From assembly GCF_002551005.1 (NCBI RefSeq), contig NZ_NVOY01000034.1, positions 1-60,141 of the forward strand: DNA of 60,141 bases. Reading direction: 5' to 3'. The DNA comes from Bacillus pseudomycoides. Lineage in GTDB: Bacteria; Bacillota; Bacilli; Bacillales; Bacillaceae_G. Both the position numbers and the translations under genes were made by a program. The notes beneath the pieces are model-generated. The model searched no databases. It was not told the origin of the DNA and was given only the letters and a program-made list of their open reading frames with translations. The first letter of the stretch is position 1. Every line of letters starts with the position of its first letter. Below, in pieces: positions 8,945 to 17,973 of this stretch.

Positions 8945-9298
8945 ATGATTACTGTAACAGAACAAGCTGCATATCAAATTAAAGATATGTTAAAAGATGC
9001 CGAAGAAGGAGAAAAATACGTTCGTCTTGCTGTACACGGCGGTGGATGTAGTGGTCTTTCTTACGGCTTAGGATTTGAAAGAGAACCAAATGAAGACGAC
9101 ACAGTTCTTGAATTTTTCGGTGTTGAATTTGTTATTGATAAAGAAAGTGCTGCAATTGTAAAAGGAGTAAAAATCGATTATAAGCAATCGATGCTTGGAG
9201 GCGGATTTACTATCGACAATCCAAACGCAATCGCCTCATGCGGCTGTGGATCATCTTTCCGCACAGCGACGAATGCTGGTAAGCCTGAAGAATGTTAA
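8945..9298 (+). CDS. yutM: A-type iron-sulfur cluster carrier (HesB/IscA family, YutM)
   Basis: A 117-residue HesB/IscA-like protein with the three conserved cysteines: GGGCSGLSYG in the first half and CGCGSSF near the end. Such proteins bind and pass on Fe-S clusters or iron during maturation. The start at 8945 (MITVTEQAA) is chosen because homology begins there and GGTGG lies 5 bases upstream; in-frame ATGs at 8906 and 8933 add residues unlike the family. It lies behind dapF as in B. subtilis. Confidence 0.93.
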   Translation: MITVTEQAAYQIKDMLKDAEEGEKYVRLAVHGGGCSGLSYGLGFEREPNEDDTVLEFFGVEFVIDKESAAIVKGVKIDYKQSMLGGGFTIDNPNAIASCGCGSSFRTATNAGKPEEC

Positions 9299-9347
9299 TG
9301 CTAGATAGCATTTATGTAATGCATATCTTTAAAGATTAATCATACTA

Positions 9348-9400
9348 ACCTCCTTGACGATGAATGACTAAGTTCACTTGTTAAGGGGGTTTTTATTTTG
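9348..9400 (+). terminator. Terminator of dapF-yutM
   Basis: An 11-bp stem (ACCTCCTTGAC with GTTAAGGGGGT, two wobbles) is followed by TTTTATTTTG. From here to 9738 the DNA is AT-rich and I see no gene; AGGGAGG just before 9739 is the ribosome binding site of the kinase. Confidence 0.8.
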
Positions 9401-9738
9401 TGAGGAAATGGGGGGAAATGGCGGAAAAGGTAGAAATTCGAGCTTTTTTGTTGTTATTTGCTCATTTTTATGATATTCTATAGTAGAGAAGATGGTTTCC
9501 CTTTTTGAATTAACAGAATTTTCAGAAAATAATTAGGTAGCTTTTTCCCATTTCCTCTTTCTTGTACGTCTCTACATTTAATTACAATATACAATAAAAA
9601 GCACGTATACCTATCTATTATTTCTAAAACCGAAAAACATAATGAACTAATAAATCAAAAAAACGTAATATAAAATTTAAAACGTTTTCAAGGAAGAGTG
9701 TATCATCCCCCTTACAAAGAATTAGGGAGGCATAGAAT

Positions 9739-10992
9739 ATGGGAATTTCTACACTACTATTAAATGCATTTATTATTATCATTTGTATCCTTAGTTATCA
9801 AGTATTTTGGTTAGATAAGACAGAAAAAAAACCACGTAATAATATATTAATTTCTTTTTTTTCATCGATCGCAATTGTTCTTTGTATGACATTCCCTATT
9901 CATTTACATGACGGGTATATTTATGATTTGCGGTTTATTTCTATTCTTTTAGTGCTTCTATATGGAAATACAAGAAGTATTATTTGTATAAGTATTGTAT
10001 ATATTGGATATCGATTTTACTTAGGTGGGGACGGCTTTTTTTCATCAGTTATTATATATACTATAACTATAGTTGTTACGACAATATTACGTTATTTTCT
10101 CCCTATTTATTTTAGGAGAAAAAAAATATTGTTTCACACACTATTGCTTTTGATTTGTACGAGTTTTTTTTCTATCTCTGCGCTAATGAATCAAATTGAA
10201 ATATACGGTAAAATTGAAGCTGTTTTTATTGGATTTTTGATTAATTATGTACTGGTTAATGCCTTCACAGGATTATTATCTATTTATTTAGTAGAGGGAA
10301 TGATTGAGAAGTTTAAAATGAAAGAAAAAATTCAAAGAGCTGAAAAATTTTATACAGCTAGTGAATTAGCTGCATCGATTGCACATGAAGTTCATAATCC
10401 GCTGACGACTGTATATGGATTCACGCAATTATTCCGTGAAAATGAACTGTCAAAAACATCTCAAGATGAATACTTGAAAATTATGTTAATGGAATTAGAA
10501 AAAGTACAATTGATTATCAATGATTATTTATCTCTAACAAAACCACAAAATACAATAAAAGAACGACTAAACATAAAGTGTATATTTCGGGAAGTAACAA
10601 ATACGATTTCTCCGCTAGCATTTTCATACAACGTTGAAATACAGAAAGATATTCCAGGGTATTTGTATATAAATGCGAATCCTGAAAAATTAAAACAGTG
10701 CTTCACTAACATTTTACAAAACGGAATTGAAGCTATGGCAGATGGTGGAGTGTTACAAATTCATGCACAAAAAATCAAAAGTCATATTGTAATTGATATT
10801 ATTGATTCGGGAATTGGAATGTCCCAAAAAGAAGTAAAGCGAATTGCCACGCCATTTTATTCAACAAAAGAAAAAGGGACTGGACTTGGCACTATGGTTG
10901 CATACAGCATTATTAGAGAGCTAAATGGAGATATAGAAATAGAGAGTTCAAAAGGAAAAGGAACATGTTTTTCTATCATTATACCTTGCTAA
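9739..10992 (+). CDS. Sporulation-type sensor histidine kinase, KinB-like (5TMR-LYT)
   Basis: A 417-residue membrane kinase. The N-terminal third holds about six hydrophobic segments and resembles the 5TM-5TMR_LYT sensor of KinB. The HisKA domain has its phospho-acceptor at His216 (SIAHEVHNPLTTVYGFTQLF), and the ATPase domain shows the N box (NILQNGIEAM), G1 (DSGIGMS) and G2 (KEKGTGLGTMVAYSII). No response regulator gene is adjacent, as usual for kinases feeding the Spo0F/Spo0A phosphorelay. Its role in sporulation is inferred from the H-box sequence and the KinB-like sensor. It is about 35 kb from kapB and kapD, which act in the KinB and KinA branches in B. subtilis. Confidence 0.85.
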   Translation: MGISTLLLNAFIIIICILSYQVFWLDKTEKKPRNNILISFFSSIAIVLCMTFPIHLHDGYIYDLRFISILLVLLYGNTRSIICISIVYIGYRFYLGGDGFFSSVIIYTITIVVTTILRYFLPIYFRRKKILFHTLLLLICTSFFSISALMNQIEIYGKIEAVFIGFLINYVLVNAFTGLLSIYLVEGMIEKFKMKEKIQRAEKFYTASELAASIAHEVHNPLTTVYGFTQLFRENELSKTSQDEYLKIMLMELEKVQLIINDYLSLTKPQNTIKERLNIKCIFREVTNTISPLAFSYNVEIQKDIPGYLYINANPEKLKQCFTNILQNGIEAMADGGVLQIHAQKIKSHIVIDIIDSGIGMSQKEVKRIATPFYSTKEKGTGLGTMVAYSIIRELNGDIEIESSKGKGTCFSIIIPC

Positions 10993-10995
10993 CGA

Positions 10996-11027
10996 AAAAG
11001 AGCGTCTAAGACTGGACGCTCTTTTTT
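10996..11027 (+). terminator. Terminator of the sensor kinase gene
   Basis: AAAGAGCGTC pairs with GACGCTCTTT around TAAGACTG and is followed by a T run. Confidence 0.9.
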
Positions 11028-11253
11028 GTATACATAAAAATGGTCGGTGTAGTAGCAACTTATATGTTATAGTTTATCGATTTCACAAAATGTTCAAAAA
11101 ATTATCTTTTGAAAAAACGAAAGTTATAGTATCATCTAATTAAGTAGAATTTTTCGACAAATAAAGACAAGTTTTTACAAAGAGCGAAAAGTTTTATGTA
11201 GTATTTTTCATTCTACATCTTGATTTCATAGAAAATAAGGAGGAATGATTAAG

Positions 11254-11400
11254 GTGAAAAAGCATTGTAAATTTCTCAATAAATCATTTAAAGAATTGGT
11301 ACAGGAAAATAAACAAAAGATACTGAATGATAAACAAGAGATGGAAAAAATTGAACAACGTATTGAACAGCGTTATGGGGTGAAAAAGTCAGCCTCATAA
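11254..11400 (+). CDS. FbpB-like small basic protein
   Basis: A 48-codon gene starting at GTG with AAGGAGG 10 bases upstream. The product is highly charged: a basic N-terminus (MKKHCKFLNK), then SFKELVQENKQKILNDKQ and a coiled-coil-like EKIEQRIEQRYGVKK tail. The pattern matches the Fur-regulated basic protein B (FbpB, PF13040) family, whose B. subtilis member helps the FsrA small RNA in the iron-sparing response. I see no Fur box (TGATAAT-N-ATTATCA type) in the 250 bases upstream, so iron control is not supported here. The 260 bases before it are AT-rich with no other gene. Confidence 0.65.
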   Translation: MKKHCKFLNKSFKELVQENKQKILNDKQEMEKIEQRIEQRYGVKKSAS

Positions 11401-11599
11401 TAAGTTATATACAAGTTGAAAAACCGACAGAAAAATCTCTTTCTTGTTAGGTAGGATGAGGACGTCTGAATGTAAATGGAAACGGTTTCTTATTGCGCGT
11501 GAGGTTTCAAACGAAAAGGAAAAGTGTAGGCATGTTGTACTTACTGCATAGAAGTGACTTATTCGTTGAAAAATTAATATGAATTCATATCCGAAAATG

Positions 11600-11671
11600 A
11601 AAAGAAGATAACGATCTATATAAATGGAAACAAAATGGATTTATATAGTATGCGGTTATCTTCTTTTTCTT
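11600..11671. terminator. Long bidirectional hairpin, probable terminator
   Basis: AAAAGAAGATAAC pairs with GTTATCTTCTTTTTC, and an inner CTATATAAAT/ATTTATATAG stem extends it. A T-rich run follows on the top strand. It could end rightward transcription from the FbpB-like gene. No gene is seen in the remainder of 11401-11827. Confidence 0.6.
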
Positions 11672-11827
11672 TTTAAATGGGTGTTTGCGGTTCAGAATTG
11701 GTAACTGTTACGTTACATGAGCAGCTTTCGCCAGAAATAAGAACTCGGGTCGTTTGAGTCATAATGATTTACTCACTCCTATCCCAGTTGAATTCTTAAC
11801 ATATCTACACTATACTCAAGGCGTATT

Positions 11828-12642
11828 TTATCTAGAATCTACAGTTGTTTTTAATATTTCGAATTTCCCTTGTTTATCCACGGTAAACATGACATTATTA
11901 TTGCGACTATCCATGCTTTCTTCTAGCACATCAGGGCTGGAATAGATGGTCTGAACTGCTATGTTATAAATGCCCTCTGTTAACATGTGGCTCTTTTCGA
12001 AATCCTCCATAATACTTTGAGCATTGGGAACAGTTTCACTATTTTTGTAGGTGTTGTAATAGTAAATAAAATTGATGACTCCTATATAATTAGTATTATT
12101 TCTAGGTTTACTAACTTTTAACGTTTTCATTATGTCGTCAGTGTTTAAATTTTGATCATGTTTGAAGTTTTCAATTAATTCTTTTTCTTGTTGTTCATCT
12201 ATATTTACATGTAAATAGTAATAGAAATTTTGTTTTCCTTTGTCATAGTCGTTAGGAGAGTTACTTAATAAATTATACTTTTTTATTATCTGATCAGATT
12301 GTTTCAAAACATCACGATGTTGTTCAACATAAGCTCCTTTGAATATTTCTAAGAAAACATCATCGCTGCTACTTTTATCTATTTCGTGTGACTCCCTGTC
12401 TACCATTAAATAAGAAAAAGTATGGTAAGGTTTTTTGATTTCTATATAAGTCTGATGATCAATGCCTTCAAACCAGTTATTATCAGCAGAAAGGATTTTG
12501 AAATCCCTATCCTTGATTCCGTAGTTCTCTGACAAATAGCTTCCTATTGGTTGTTTAGATCTGTTTTTGTAAAACAATCACTGAATAGGAATATTGGGAT
12601 GCTAAGTACGAAAATAAAAACAGCACCTTTAAGTTTCTTCAT
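11828..12642 (-). pseudogene. Frameshifted DUF1672-type lipoprotein gene
   Basis: The upstream frame encodes a signal peptide (MKKLKGAVFIFVLSIPIFLF then SDC) and stops after TKTDLNNQ. The downstream frame, open for 249 codons, begins in mid-protein with RSKQPIGSYLSENYGIKDRD and continues to the end. The two overlap around 12553-12575, and loss of one A from the AAA run, or of a 4-base AAAC unit, would explain the break. The body resembles the DUF1672 lipoproteins of Bacillus and Staphylococcus. The lipobox is also damaged: Asp precedes Cys23 where Gly or Ala is expected. Together these suggest a decaying gene. The start at 12642 has GGGG 8 bases upstream. A sequencing error is the alternative for the frameshift, though not for the lipobox. 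Confidence 0.75.
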
Positions 12643-12700
12643 TTTCATTTCCCCGCTTCCTATAAGATACTCCATCCAATCATAGCTAAGAGTGTGTGCC

Positions 12701-13153
12701 TTATTTTTTTGTAAAATCCGCCTCCGAAATAACCCTAAACCCATGTCGTCTGAATAATGCAGTTGTAACCCCATAACCAGCTTGTTTCTGTCCATTAAAT
12801 TTTCCAGTGTAAATCACAGAACTTCCGCATGAAGGGCTACGTTCTTTTAGAATAATATATTCAGGGTTTAAATTTTTTATTTGATCTAATGCTTTATAAG
12901 CACCTGCAATAAAGATTTCTGTTACATCATTTCCGTTTTGGTCTATTACTTTTGCTGTTCCGTTCAAAACATCATCGCCGTTTCCTCCGACAATTTCGGC
13001 AGGGGTACGTGGTGTTGGTAATCCTCCTAATACTTCTGGACAAATAAGGGTCGTTTCTTTTTTTTCTAGTAGTTCTCCAATTTTTGCAACGAGATTATCG
13101 TTTCCGTCATAACGACAAGCAATTCCAGCTAAACAAGCACTAATTACAATCAT
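12701..13153 (-). CDS. DUF523 domain-containing protein
   Basis: A 150-residue protein spanning the whole DUF523 family: N-terminal VISACLAGIACRYDG, the PEVLGGLPTPRTPAEI motif and the conserved KERSPSCGSSVIYTG. The conserved cysteines suggest metal or substrate binding, but no function is established. AGGTGAGG precedes the ATG. It lies just upstream of the broken lipoprotein gene on the same strand. Confidence 0.9.
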   Translation of the reverse strand: MIVISACLAGIACRYDGNDNLVAKIGELLEKKETTLICPEVLGGLPTPRTPAEIVGGNGDDVLNGTAKVIDQNGNDVTEIFIAGAYKALDQIKNLNPEYIILKERSPSCGSSVIYTGKFNGQKQAGYGVTTALFRRHGFRVISEADFTKK

Positions 13154-13249
13154 GTCCTCACCTCATTTGGATGAATTTATTTCTATCATACAATAAATTT
13201 TTACGCCAATTTCATATATTTACTCTTATTTATAAATGGGGTGATAAAT

Positions 13250-14140
13250 ATGAGTAAATTATATGCACGAATGAAACAACATAGTGAATTTCAAAACAAA
13301 GAAGAATTTAATACATATCAGCAGCAAATTTTGGCTCAGTATCAAACTCATATCAACAAAACGGATTTTCTTATCATTCGTTTGTTAGGGAGATATGCGG
13401 TGAATGAAAAACAAAAAACAGTTGGTGTTGCATGTCCGCTAATGGAAACGATTGCGGTGAAAATAGAGAAAAATATACGAACTGTGCGCCGTTCTGTCGC
13501 AAAACTTGAACGACTTGGCATTATTAAGCGTGTGTTCACAAAAGAAAGACATAAGCGTGGAGGATATAGTGCCAATTTGTATGTATTTCGTAAACAGGCA
13601 GTTGACCGCATGATTGACCGCATGCAAATGACCGCATGTGAAAAAGGGGAAAGTGCAGGAGACTGTAAGAAGGAGCGCTTGAATGAGGAGGCGGAAACTA
13701 ATGTTTATGAAAACAATGTAAAGATACAACAGAAAACAAAAACGTATAACATGGACGCAACGTATTGTCGTCATGATATACCACAGCAATTTGTAAATGC
13801 AATTGCACCTATGTCACAAAATCCCCAAACAATTAATTTCGCTTGGGGTAAAGTGGAACTTGCTTACAAAAAGAGCGGTTTATTTGAGGGAGGATTGTTG
13901 TGGGAGCAACTTATGAATCACAATGATATACAAATGCAAATTATTCGGCGGACAAAAAGTGTTGTAAGGGCGTATAAATGCGGTGAGATTCGTAAAGACA
14001 TTGGAGCACTCTTATATAGTACGATGCAGTCATTATTTCTAGATGTCGCACTAGAGTGGGGAGCGGCAGCGAGGAGGAACAGCGGGATTGTTTTGTATAA
14101 TCCATTTGAAAGTGAAAAAAGAAAAGAGTTATGCGTCTGA
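13250..14140 (+). CDS. Helix-turn-helix domain protein of unknown role
   Basis: A 296-residue soluble protein. Residues about 35-110 form a winged helix: LIIRLLGRYAVN, then TIAVKIEKNIRTVRRSVAKLERLGIIKRV, followed by a basic wing (TKERHKRGGYSANLYVFR). This resembles the N-terminal domain of phage or plasmid replication-initiation proteins and of DnaD-type regulators. The C-terminal half has no domain that I recognise. The start at 13250 has GGGGTGAT upstream; a GTG at 13241 lies inside that site. No phage genes are adjacent, so an isolated regulator is as likely as a replication relic. Confidence 0.65.
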   Translation: MSKLYARMKQHSEFQNKEEFNTYQQQILAQYQTHINKTDFLIIRLLGRYAVNEKQKTVGVACPLMETIAVKIEKNIRTVRRSVAKLERLGIIKRVFTKERHKRGGYSANLYVFRKQAVDRMIDRMQMTACEKGESAGDCKKERLNEEAETNVYENNVKIQQKTKTYNMDATYCRHDIPQQFVNAIAPMSQNPQTINFAWGKVELAYKKSGLFEGGLLWEQLMNHNDIQMQIIRRTKSVVRAYKCGEIRKDIGALLYSTMQSLFLDVALEWGAAARRNSGIVLYNPFESEKRKELCV

Positions 14141-14160
14141 AGCATAACTCCTTTCTTTTA
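14126..14160. terminator. Bidirectional terminator shared by convergent genes
   Basis: GAGTTATGC pairs with GCATAACTC around GTCTGAA. The hairpin overlaps the last codons of the rightward HTH gene; T-rich runs flank it on both strands (CTTTCTTTT to the right, CTTTTCTTTTTT leftward). Confidence 0.8.
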
Positions 14161-15408
14161 ATCAAATTTCCGTACAGTTGGAACGCGGATTACGATAAAG
14201 AGTACAAAGATAATAACCGCAATGGCACCGCTTTTCATAACTGTAACAATCGGTATTCCAGCAGCTAAGGCAAGTGATGTAACTGCATAAGAAACAGGGA
14301 TAAAGCCCATCGATGATAGCATAAGTAAGCTCATAACGCGGCCCATCATTTCTTCCTTGACCGTTGATTGAATCATAGCCATTAACGGCACAATTGCCAT
14401 TGCGATTGTAATGCCGTAAAAACAGCCGGAAAGAAGCGCTTGCCAAAGTGTTGTACTGAAATTAATAGACAAGAAGAAAACACCTGACAGCAGCATCATG
14501 ATAATACAAAATAATCCGCGGCGGCGATTAATATTTCGCAGTCCAACGATAACAGCGCCAATGGCCATTCCGCCGCCAACCGCTGCTTCTAAATAACTAA
14601 ATTGTAAAGAGTCACCGTGCAGTACATTTTTTATGAACAACGGAAAACCAACTTGCATTGGCCCGATTAAAAACAAATTTAAAAAGGCACTGCAAATAAG
14701 AAACGTTGATAAAAAAGAAGATTCTTTCACATAAAGAATGCCTTCTTTAATAGAAGTGAACATACCTTTATTTGCTTGTTTTTCTTCTTGTCCTACGTTT
14801 GAATGAACCTTTTGAATCAATATGGCAGCGACAATTAATAAGAGAATGGTTATTGTAAAGATTGTCTCATAATTACTGAATTTAATCAGTATCCCGCCAA
14901 GGACAGGGCCGAAGATAACTGATGCTTGGTTCGTCATTTGTGTAAGTGAATTTGCTTGTGTAAGACGATGCTTCGCTACGAGCTCAGGTAGGATAGAACC
15001 ATCAGCGGACCAGAAAAAGGCATCGGCTAAGCCGAAGAATAGTGCAAATAAAGCAAATGTGTATAGTGTGACGTGCCCAACAATAAACCAAATGAGAATG
15101 ATCGTGACAAGAAGTGCTCGAACGATATTAGAATAAAACATGATATTCTTTTTTGGGAATTTGTCTGCAACAGCTCCGCCGATAATCATGAAGATGAGGC
15201 GGGGAACACTAAGAGCGACAAAGACAACGCCGAGTGATGCTTCTAAATTTAATGTTTTTGCTATGTACCACGTTTGGGAAAACGTAAAAAAAGCTAAGGA
15301 AAAGCTTGAAAATAGAGTGGCTGCCCAAAGAAATAGGAAGTTTGTATTTTTTAATAAAGGCATTTCCGTTTCTGCTAGGGCGGGTTTACTTTTCTGTAAT
15401 TCCTCCAT
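14158..15408 (-). CDS. Major facilitator superfamily transporter (DHA3-like efflux type)
   Basis: A 416-residue inner-membrane protein with about 12 hydrophobic segments. The N-terminal half has the MFS motif-A-like loop GGAVADKFPKKNIMFYSN after the second segment and motif-B-like FFGLADAFFWSADGSILPELVA. The pattern resembles the DHA3 group, which includes macrolide and siderophore exporters, but the substrate cannot be told. AAAGGA lies 7 bases before the ATG. It is transcribed toward the HTH gene and stands alone. Confidence 0.85.
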   Translation of the reverse strand: MEELQKSKPALAETEMPLLKNTNFLFLWAATLFSSFSLAFFTFSQTWYIAKTLNLEASLGVVFVALSVPRLIFMIIGGAVADKFPKKNIMFYSNIVRALLVTIILIWFIVGHVTLYTFALFALFFGLADAFFWSADGSILPELVAKHRLTQANSLTQMTNQASVIFGPVLGGILIKFSNYETIFTITILLLIVAAILIQKVHSNVGQEEKQANKGMFTSIKEGILYVKESSFLSTFLICSAFLNLFLIGPMQVGFPLFIKNVLHGDSLQFSYLEAAVGGGMAIGAVIVGLRNINRRRGLFCIIMMLLSGVFFLSINFSTTLWQALLSGCFYGITIAMAIVPLMAMIQSTVKEEMMGRVMSLLMLSSMGFIPVSYAVTSLALAAGIPIVTVMKSGAIAVIIFVLFIVIRVPTVRKFD

Positions 15409-15527
15409 ATGAATTCCTTTCTGTCATATGTCTTTTTATCTTTGTTAACAGTTTCTAATCTTTCTATACAGATACTTTTTTATTGTATTCAAAAAAGTGG
15501 AATTTGCCCAGCAGATTTTTCATGTTG

Positions 15528-15582
15528 AAAAAGGAAAAACCACCAAACGTCTCTCATGTGAGATATTGGGTGGTTGTGTTTT
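15528..15582 (-). terminator. Terminator of the DUF4870 gene
   Basis: AACCACC and GGTGGTT form the base of an extended hairpin with an inner TCTCA/TGAGA stem; leftward transcription then reads TTTTTCCTTTTTC. Confidence 0.75.
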
Positions 15583-15614
15583 TAGCCGGGGGAATCCATT
15601 CTTATTGGAAAAAA

Positions 15615-15932
15615 TTATCCTTTAAGGACCTTAATTCCTTTTACTATATTCCAAATAAAGTAGTATAGGCTAATTAGGGCACAAATGCATACGACAATTA
15701 CTGAGCCAATCGCAAGTGTCGTATCTGGCTGTTTAAGACCAACATCCATAACTCCTAATACTGCAAGTCCTATAAAGGTAGCAATGCCCGGAAGAATATG
15801 TGTCCATAGAGCACGTTTAGCATGACTTCTTGTTTCATAATCGCCTACAATCCAAACGATTAGCGGGAACAAGATAGGTGCAAAGAGAACACTGAAGTAC
15901 GAAAGCGCAGATAATATTTTATTTCCATTCAT
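15615..15932 (-). CDS. DUF4870 (Tic20-like) membrane protein
   Basis: A 105-residue protein with three hydrophobic segments (SYFSVLFAPILFPLIVWIV, the LPGIATFIGLAVLGVM region and IVVCICALISLYYFIWN), the usual DUF4870 layout with ETRSHAKRALWTHI between the first and second. Function is unknown. The start at 15932 is preferred, with AGGTGAT 5 bases upstream; the GTG at 15941 lies within that site. Confidence 0.8.
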   Translation of the reverse strand: MNGNKILSALSYFSVLFAPILFPLIVWIVGDYETRSHAKRALWTHILPGIATFIGLAVLGVMDVGLKQPDTTLAIGSVIVVCICALISLYYFIWNIVKGIKVLKG

Positions 15933-16145
15933 ATGTATCACCTCATGAATTTTTTTGTTTTTGTTTGTTGTTATACGTTTATTATGTAGGATAACGCATG
16001 GACTTACTATCGCCGAACCTTACAGAAACATAACAGTTTTGTAAGATTTGACGATATGTAATGTAAGGCTTTTTTTGAGATTCAATGTTATATTCATCTA
16101 TTGATTAAAAATCGTATATAACGGTATAACAAGGAATAAGTATGA

Positions 16146-16175
16146 AAAAAGACACAGCAGCTGCTGTGTCTTTTT
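16146..16175 (-). terminator. Terminator of the GyrI-like gene
   Basis: A perfect 20-base palindrome (GACACAGCAG/CTGCTGTGTC) is followed leftward by TTTTTTCAT, just after the gene's stop codon. A rightward T run is also present. The interval 15933-16145 shows only AT-rich DNA. Confidence 0.85.
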
Positions 16176-16181
16176 AATGTA

Positions 16182-16664
16182 TTAAGATAGTGCAATGTAA
16201 ATATCAACTTGAGCGTCATTTGGATCGAAAGCTCGTTCATCATACAGTTCAAAGTCTGTTGTGAACGCACGTTTATTTTCTTTTGACCAGTTCCAAATCT
16301 CTTGCCATGCTTCTACGATGATTTCGGATAGCGGCCCTCGGCGCGTTGTAAATACGGCGTATGTAGTAGCTGGGATCGTGAATGATGTCATGTTTTCTGG
16401 TGTATCAATGACAGTGGAAACAGGAACACCAATTGCAAACGTATAGAAACCTGTTTCATCGGATTCATAGTTGGAATATAGTGCAAGCGTTTCTGTTTGT
16501 GTAGTCTTATTTGGAATGTGGTTGCTAATTTGTTCTTGGAAGTATTGACTCCATAGGTGAGGGATTTTTCCACCGCTCGACATTTCCAGTTCATTGTTTG
16601 TAGTAATAGAGATACCAACGGCTTGAAAAGATTCCTTTTTTACGATTTTAGGTTGCATCATTGT
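16182..16664 (-). CDS. GyrI-like/effector-binding domain protein
   Basis: A 160-residue protein that is wholly an AraC-effector-binding/GyrI-like domain: PKIVKKESFQAVGISITT, then LWSQYFQEQIS, FAIGVPVS and a C-terminal FELYDERAFDPNDAQVDIYIALS. Stand-alone members bind hydrophobic ligands or act as SbmC-like toxin antagonists; the ligand here is unknown. The start at 16664 is preceded by AGAGGATG. It is one of three effector-binding proteins in this window. Confidence 0.85.
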   Translation of the reverse strand, partial: TMMQPKIVKKESFQAVGISITTNNELEMSSGGKIPHLWSQYFQEQISNHIPNKTTQTETLALYSNYESDETGFYTFAIGVPVSTVIDTPENMTSFTIPATTYAVFTTRRGPLSEIIVEAWQEIWNWSKENKRAFTTDFELYDERAFDPNDAQVDIYIALS

Positions 16665-16742
16665 GTCATCCTCTCTTTTTTTATATAAGAACAAACGTTC
16701 CTGTCGATTGTACCATAATTATACAGAGGGAGGATAGGGGAT

Positions 16743-16923
16743 TGTGTGTCGAATATCGTCGAAGAGTCTTTACCCCGCATTAACGGGCAGTAAAGGCTGG
16801 GGAAACACTGGAAGAAAACTGCCCGTAAAAGCCCGATTGGTTCAACTAACCATCAGTGAGAAAAGCGTCACTGATGGAAGTTTCACTTTATATTGTGTCG
16901 AACCGCCGATATATTGCTGGGCA
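16743..16923 (+). repeat. GTGTCGAA/CCGATATATT-type repeat, interrupted by bcr1
   Basis: The left part (GTGTCGAATATCGTCGAA to TCTTTA, 16743-16772) and right part (TATTGTGTCGAACCGCCGAT to 16923) rejoin to match the uninterrupted copies at 39900-39960 and 57598-57650. The interruption is the bcr1 copy at 16774-16886. I do not know a name for this repeat family. Confidence 0.7.
16774..16886 (+). repeat. bcr1-type repeat nested in another repeat
   Basis: A 113-bp element with the left end CCCGCATTAACGGGCAGTAA, the inner GCCCGATTGGTTCAACTAAC and the right end GATGGAAGTTTCAC. It is flanked by TTTAC at 16769-16773 and TTTAT at 16887-16891, a slightly diverged target duplication. It is shorter inside than the copy at 42613. 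Confidence 0.82.
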
Positions 16924-16925
16924 CG

Positions 16926-16979
16926 TAAAAAAGAGACTGATTTCAAAAGGCACCAATGTGCCTTTTGGATCAGTCTCTT
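16926..16979 (-). terminator. Terminator of yumC
   Basis: AAGAGACTGA-type and CAAAAGGCAC-type arms pair over more than 20 bases with a CAAT loop; leftward transcription then reads a TTTTTT run. It lies immediately after the yumC stop codon. Confidence 0.88.
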
Positions 16980-16983
16980 CCTA

Positions 16984-17973
16984 TTAAAACATACTAGAGC
17001 TATGCATTGGTTGCAGCTTTGCGTTTGGATCGAAGTACGCTTTTGCGTTGTTTACTGCTGTTGGTGCTTCGCCAAATCCGCATGCAATTAGTTTTACTTT
17101 TCCTTCATATGTGCAAATATCACCAGCTGCGTAAATACCAGGGATGTTTGTTTCCATTTTGGAATTTACAACGATGCTGTTCTTTTGGATATCTAAGCCC
17201 CAGTCTTTAATGGGACCGAGGGAAGAGACGAATCCATAGTTGACGATGACATCATCGACATCAATGACAACTTTCTCTTCTGTTTTTACATGTTGAAGGA
17301 CAACTTGTTCAATTTTTTCTTCACCGATTAGTTCAATTGGAACGTATGGTGTTTTCACTTGTGCGCGCGAGTTCATTAACGTTTCAACGCTATGCTCATG
17401 TGCGCGGAATTTATCACGGCGGTGAACGATTGTAACTTCTTCTGCGATTGGCTCTAACATCATTGTCCAGTCTACTGCAGAATCTCCGCCGCCAAAGACG
17501 ACAACGCGTTTGCCGGCAAATTTATTCATATCATCAACGAAATAGTGTAAGTTAGTTTTTTCGAATTTTTCTGTTCCTTCTAATTCTAAACGGCGTGGCT
17601 GGAACGCGCCGTTTCCAGCTGTAATGATGACGGACTTAGAATAGTGTGTTTCTTTATTTGTTACAAGTTTGAACACGCCATCTTCTTGTTTTTCTAATGT
17701 TTGAACAGCTTCTTCTAAGCAAATGGTTGGTTCGAACTTGCTCATTTGTTCTTTTAAATTGTTAATAAGTTCTTGTGCACGAATTTTTGGAAAACCTGCG
17801 ATATCATATATGTACTTTTCAGGATACAATGCGGATAATTGACCGCCGAGTTGTGGCAAGCTTTCGATAATTTTTACGCTTGCTTGTCTCATACCGCCAT
17901 AAAAAGCTGTGAATAATCCAGTTGGGCCTCCACCAATAATAGTGATGTCGTATACCTTTTGATTTTCTGTCAC
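16984..17973 (-). CDS. yumC: Ferredoxin/flavodoxin-NADP+ reductase (YumC type)
   Basis: A 329-residue thioredoxin-reductase-like flavoprotein without the redox CxxC. FAD-binding motif [18 protein letters not shown] at the N-terminus; NADPH-binding motif [17 protein letters not shown] in the middle; the second FAD motif [28 protein letters not shown] near the end. Bacillus YumC reduces ferredoxin or flavodoxin with NADPH and is essential in B. subtilis. The lack of the active CxxC and the length agree with this family. The neighbour across the divergent region is yumB, as in B. subtilis. Confidence 0.93.
   Translation of the reverse strand: MTENQKVYDITIIGGGPTGLFTAFYGGMRQASVKIIESLPQLGGQLSALYPEKYIYDIAGFPKIRAQELINNLKEQMSKFEPTICLEEAVQTLEKQEDGVFKLVTNKETHYSKSVIITAGNGAFQPRRLELEGTEKFEKTNLHYFVDDMNKFAGKRVVVFGGGDSAVDWTMMLEPIAEEVTIVHRRDKFRAHEHSVETLMNSRAQVKTPYVPIELIGEEKIEQVVLQHVKTEEKVVIDVDDVIVNYGFVSSLGPIKDWGLDIQKNSIVVNSKMETNIPGIYAAGDICTYEGKVKLIACGFGEAPTAVNNAKAYFDPNAKLQPMHSSSMF

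Noticed and set aside
11677-11754. A 25-codon frame starting at 11677
   Set aside because: No ribosome binding site and no family likeness; the preceding DNA is a terminator T run.
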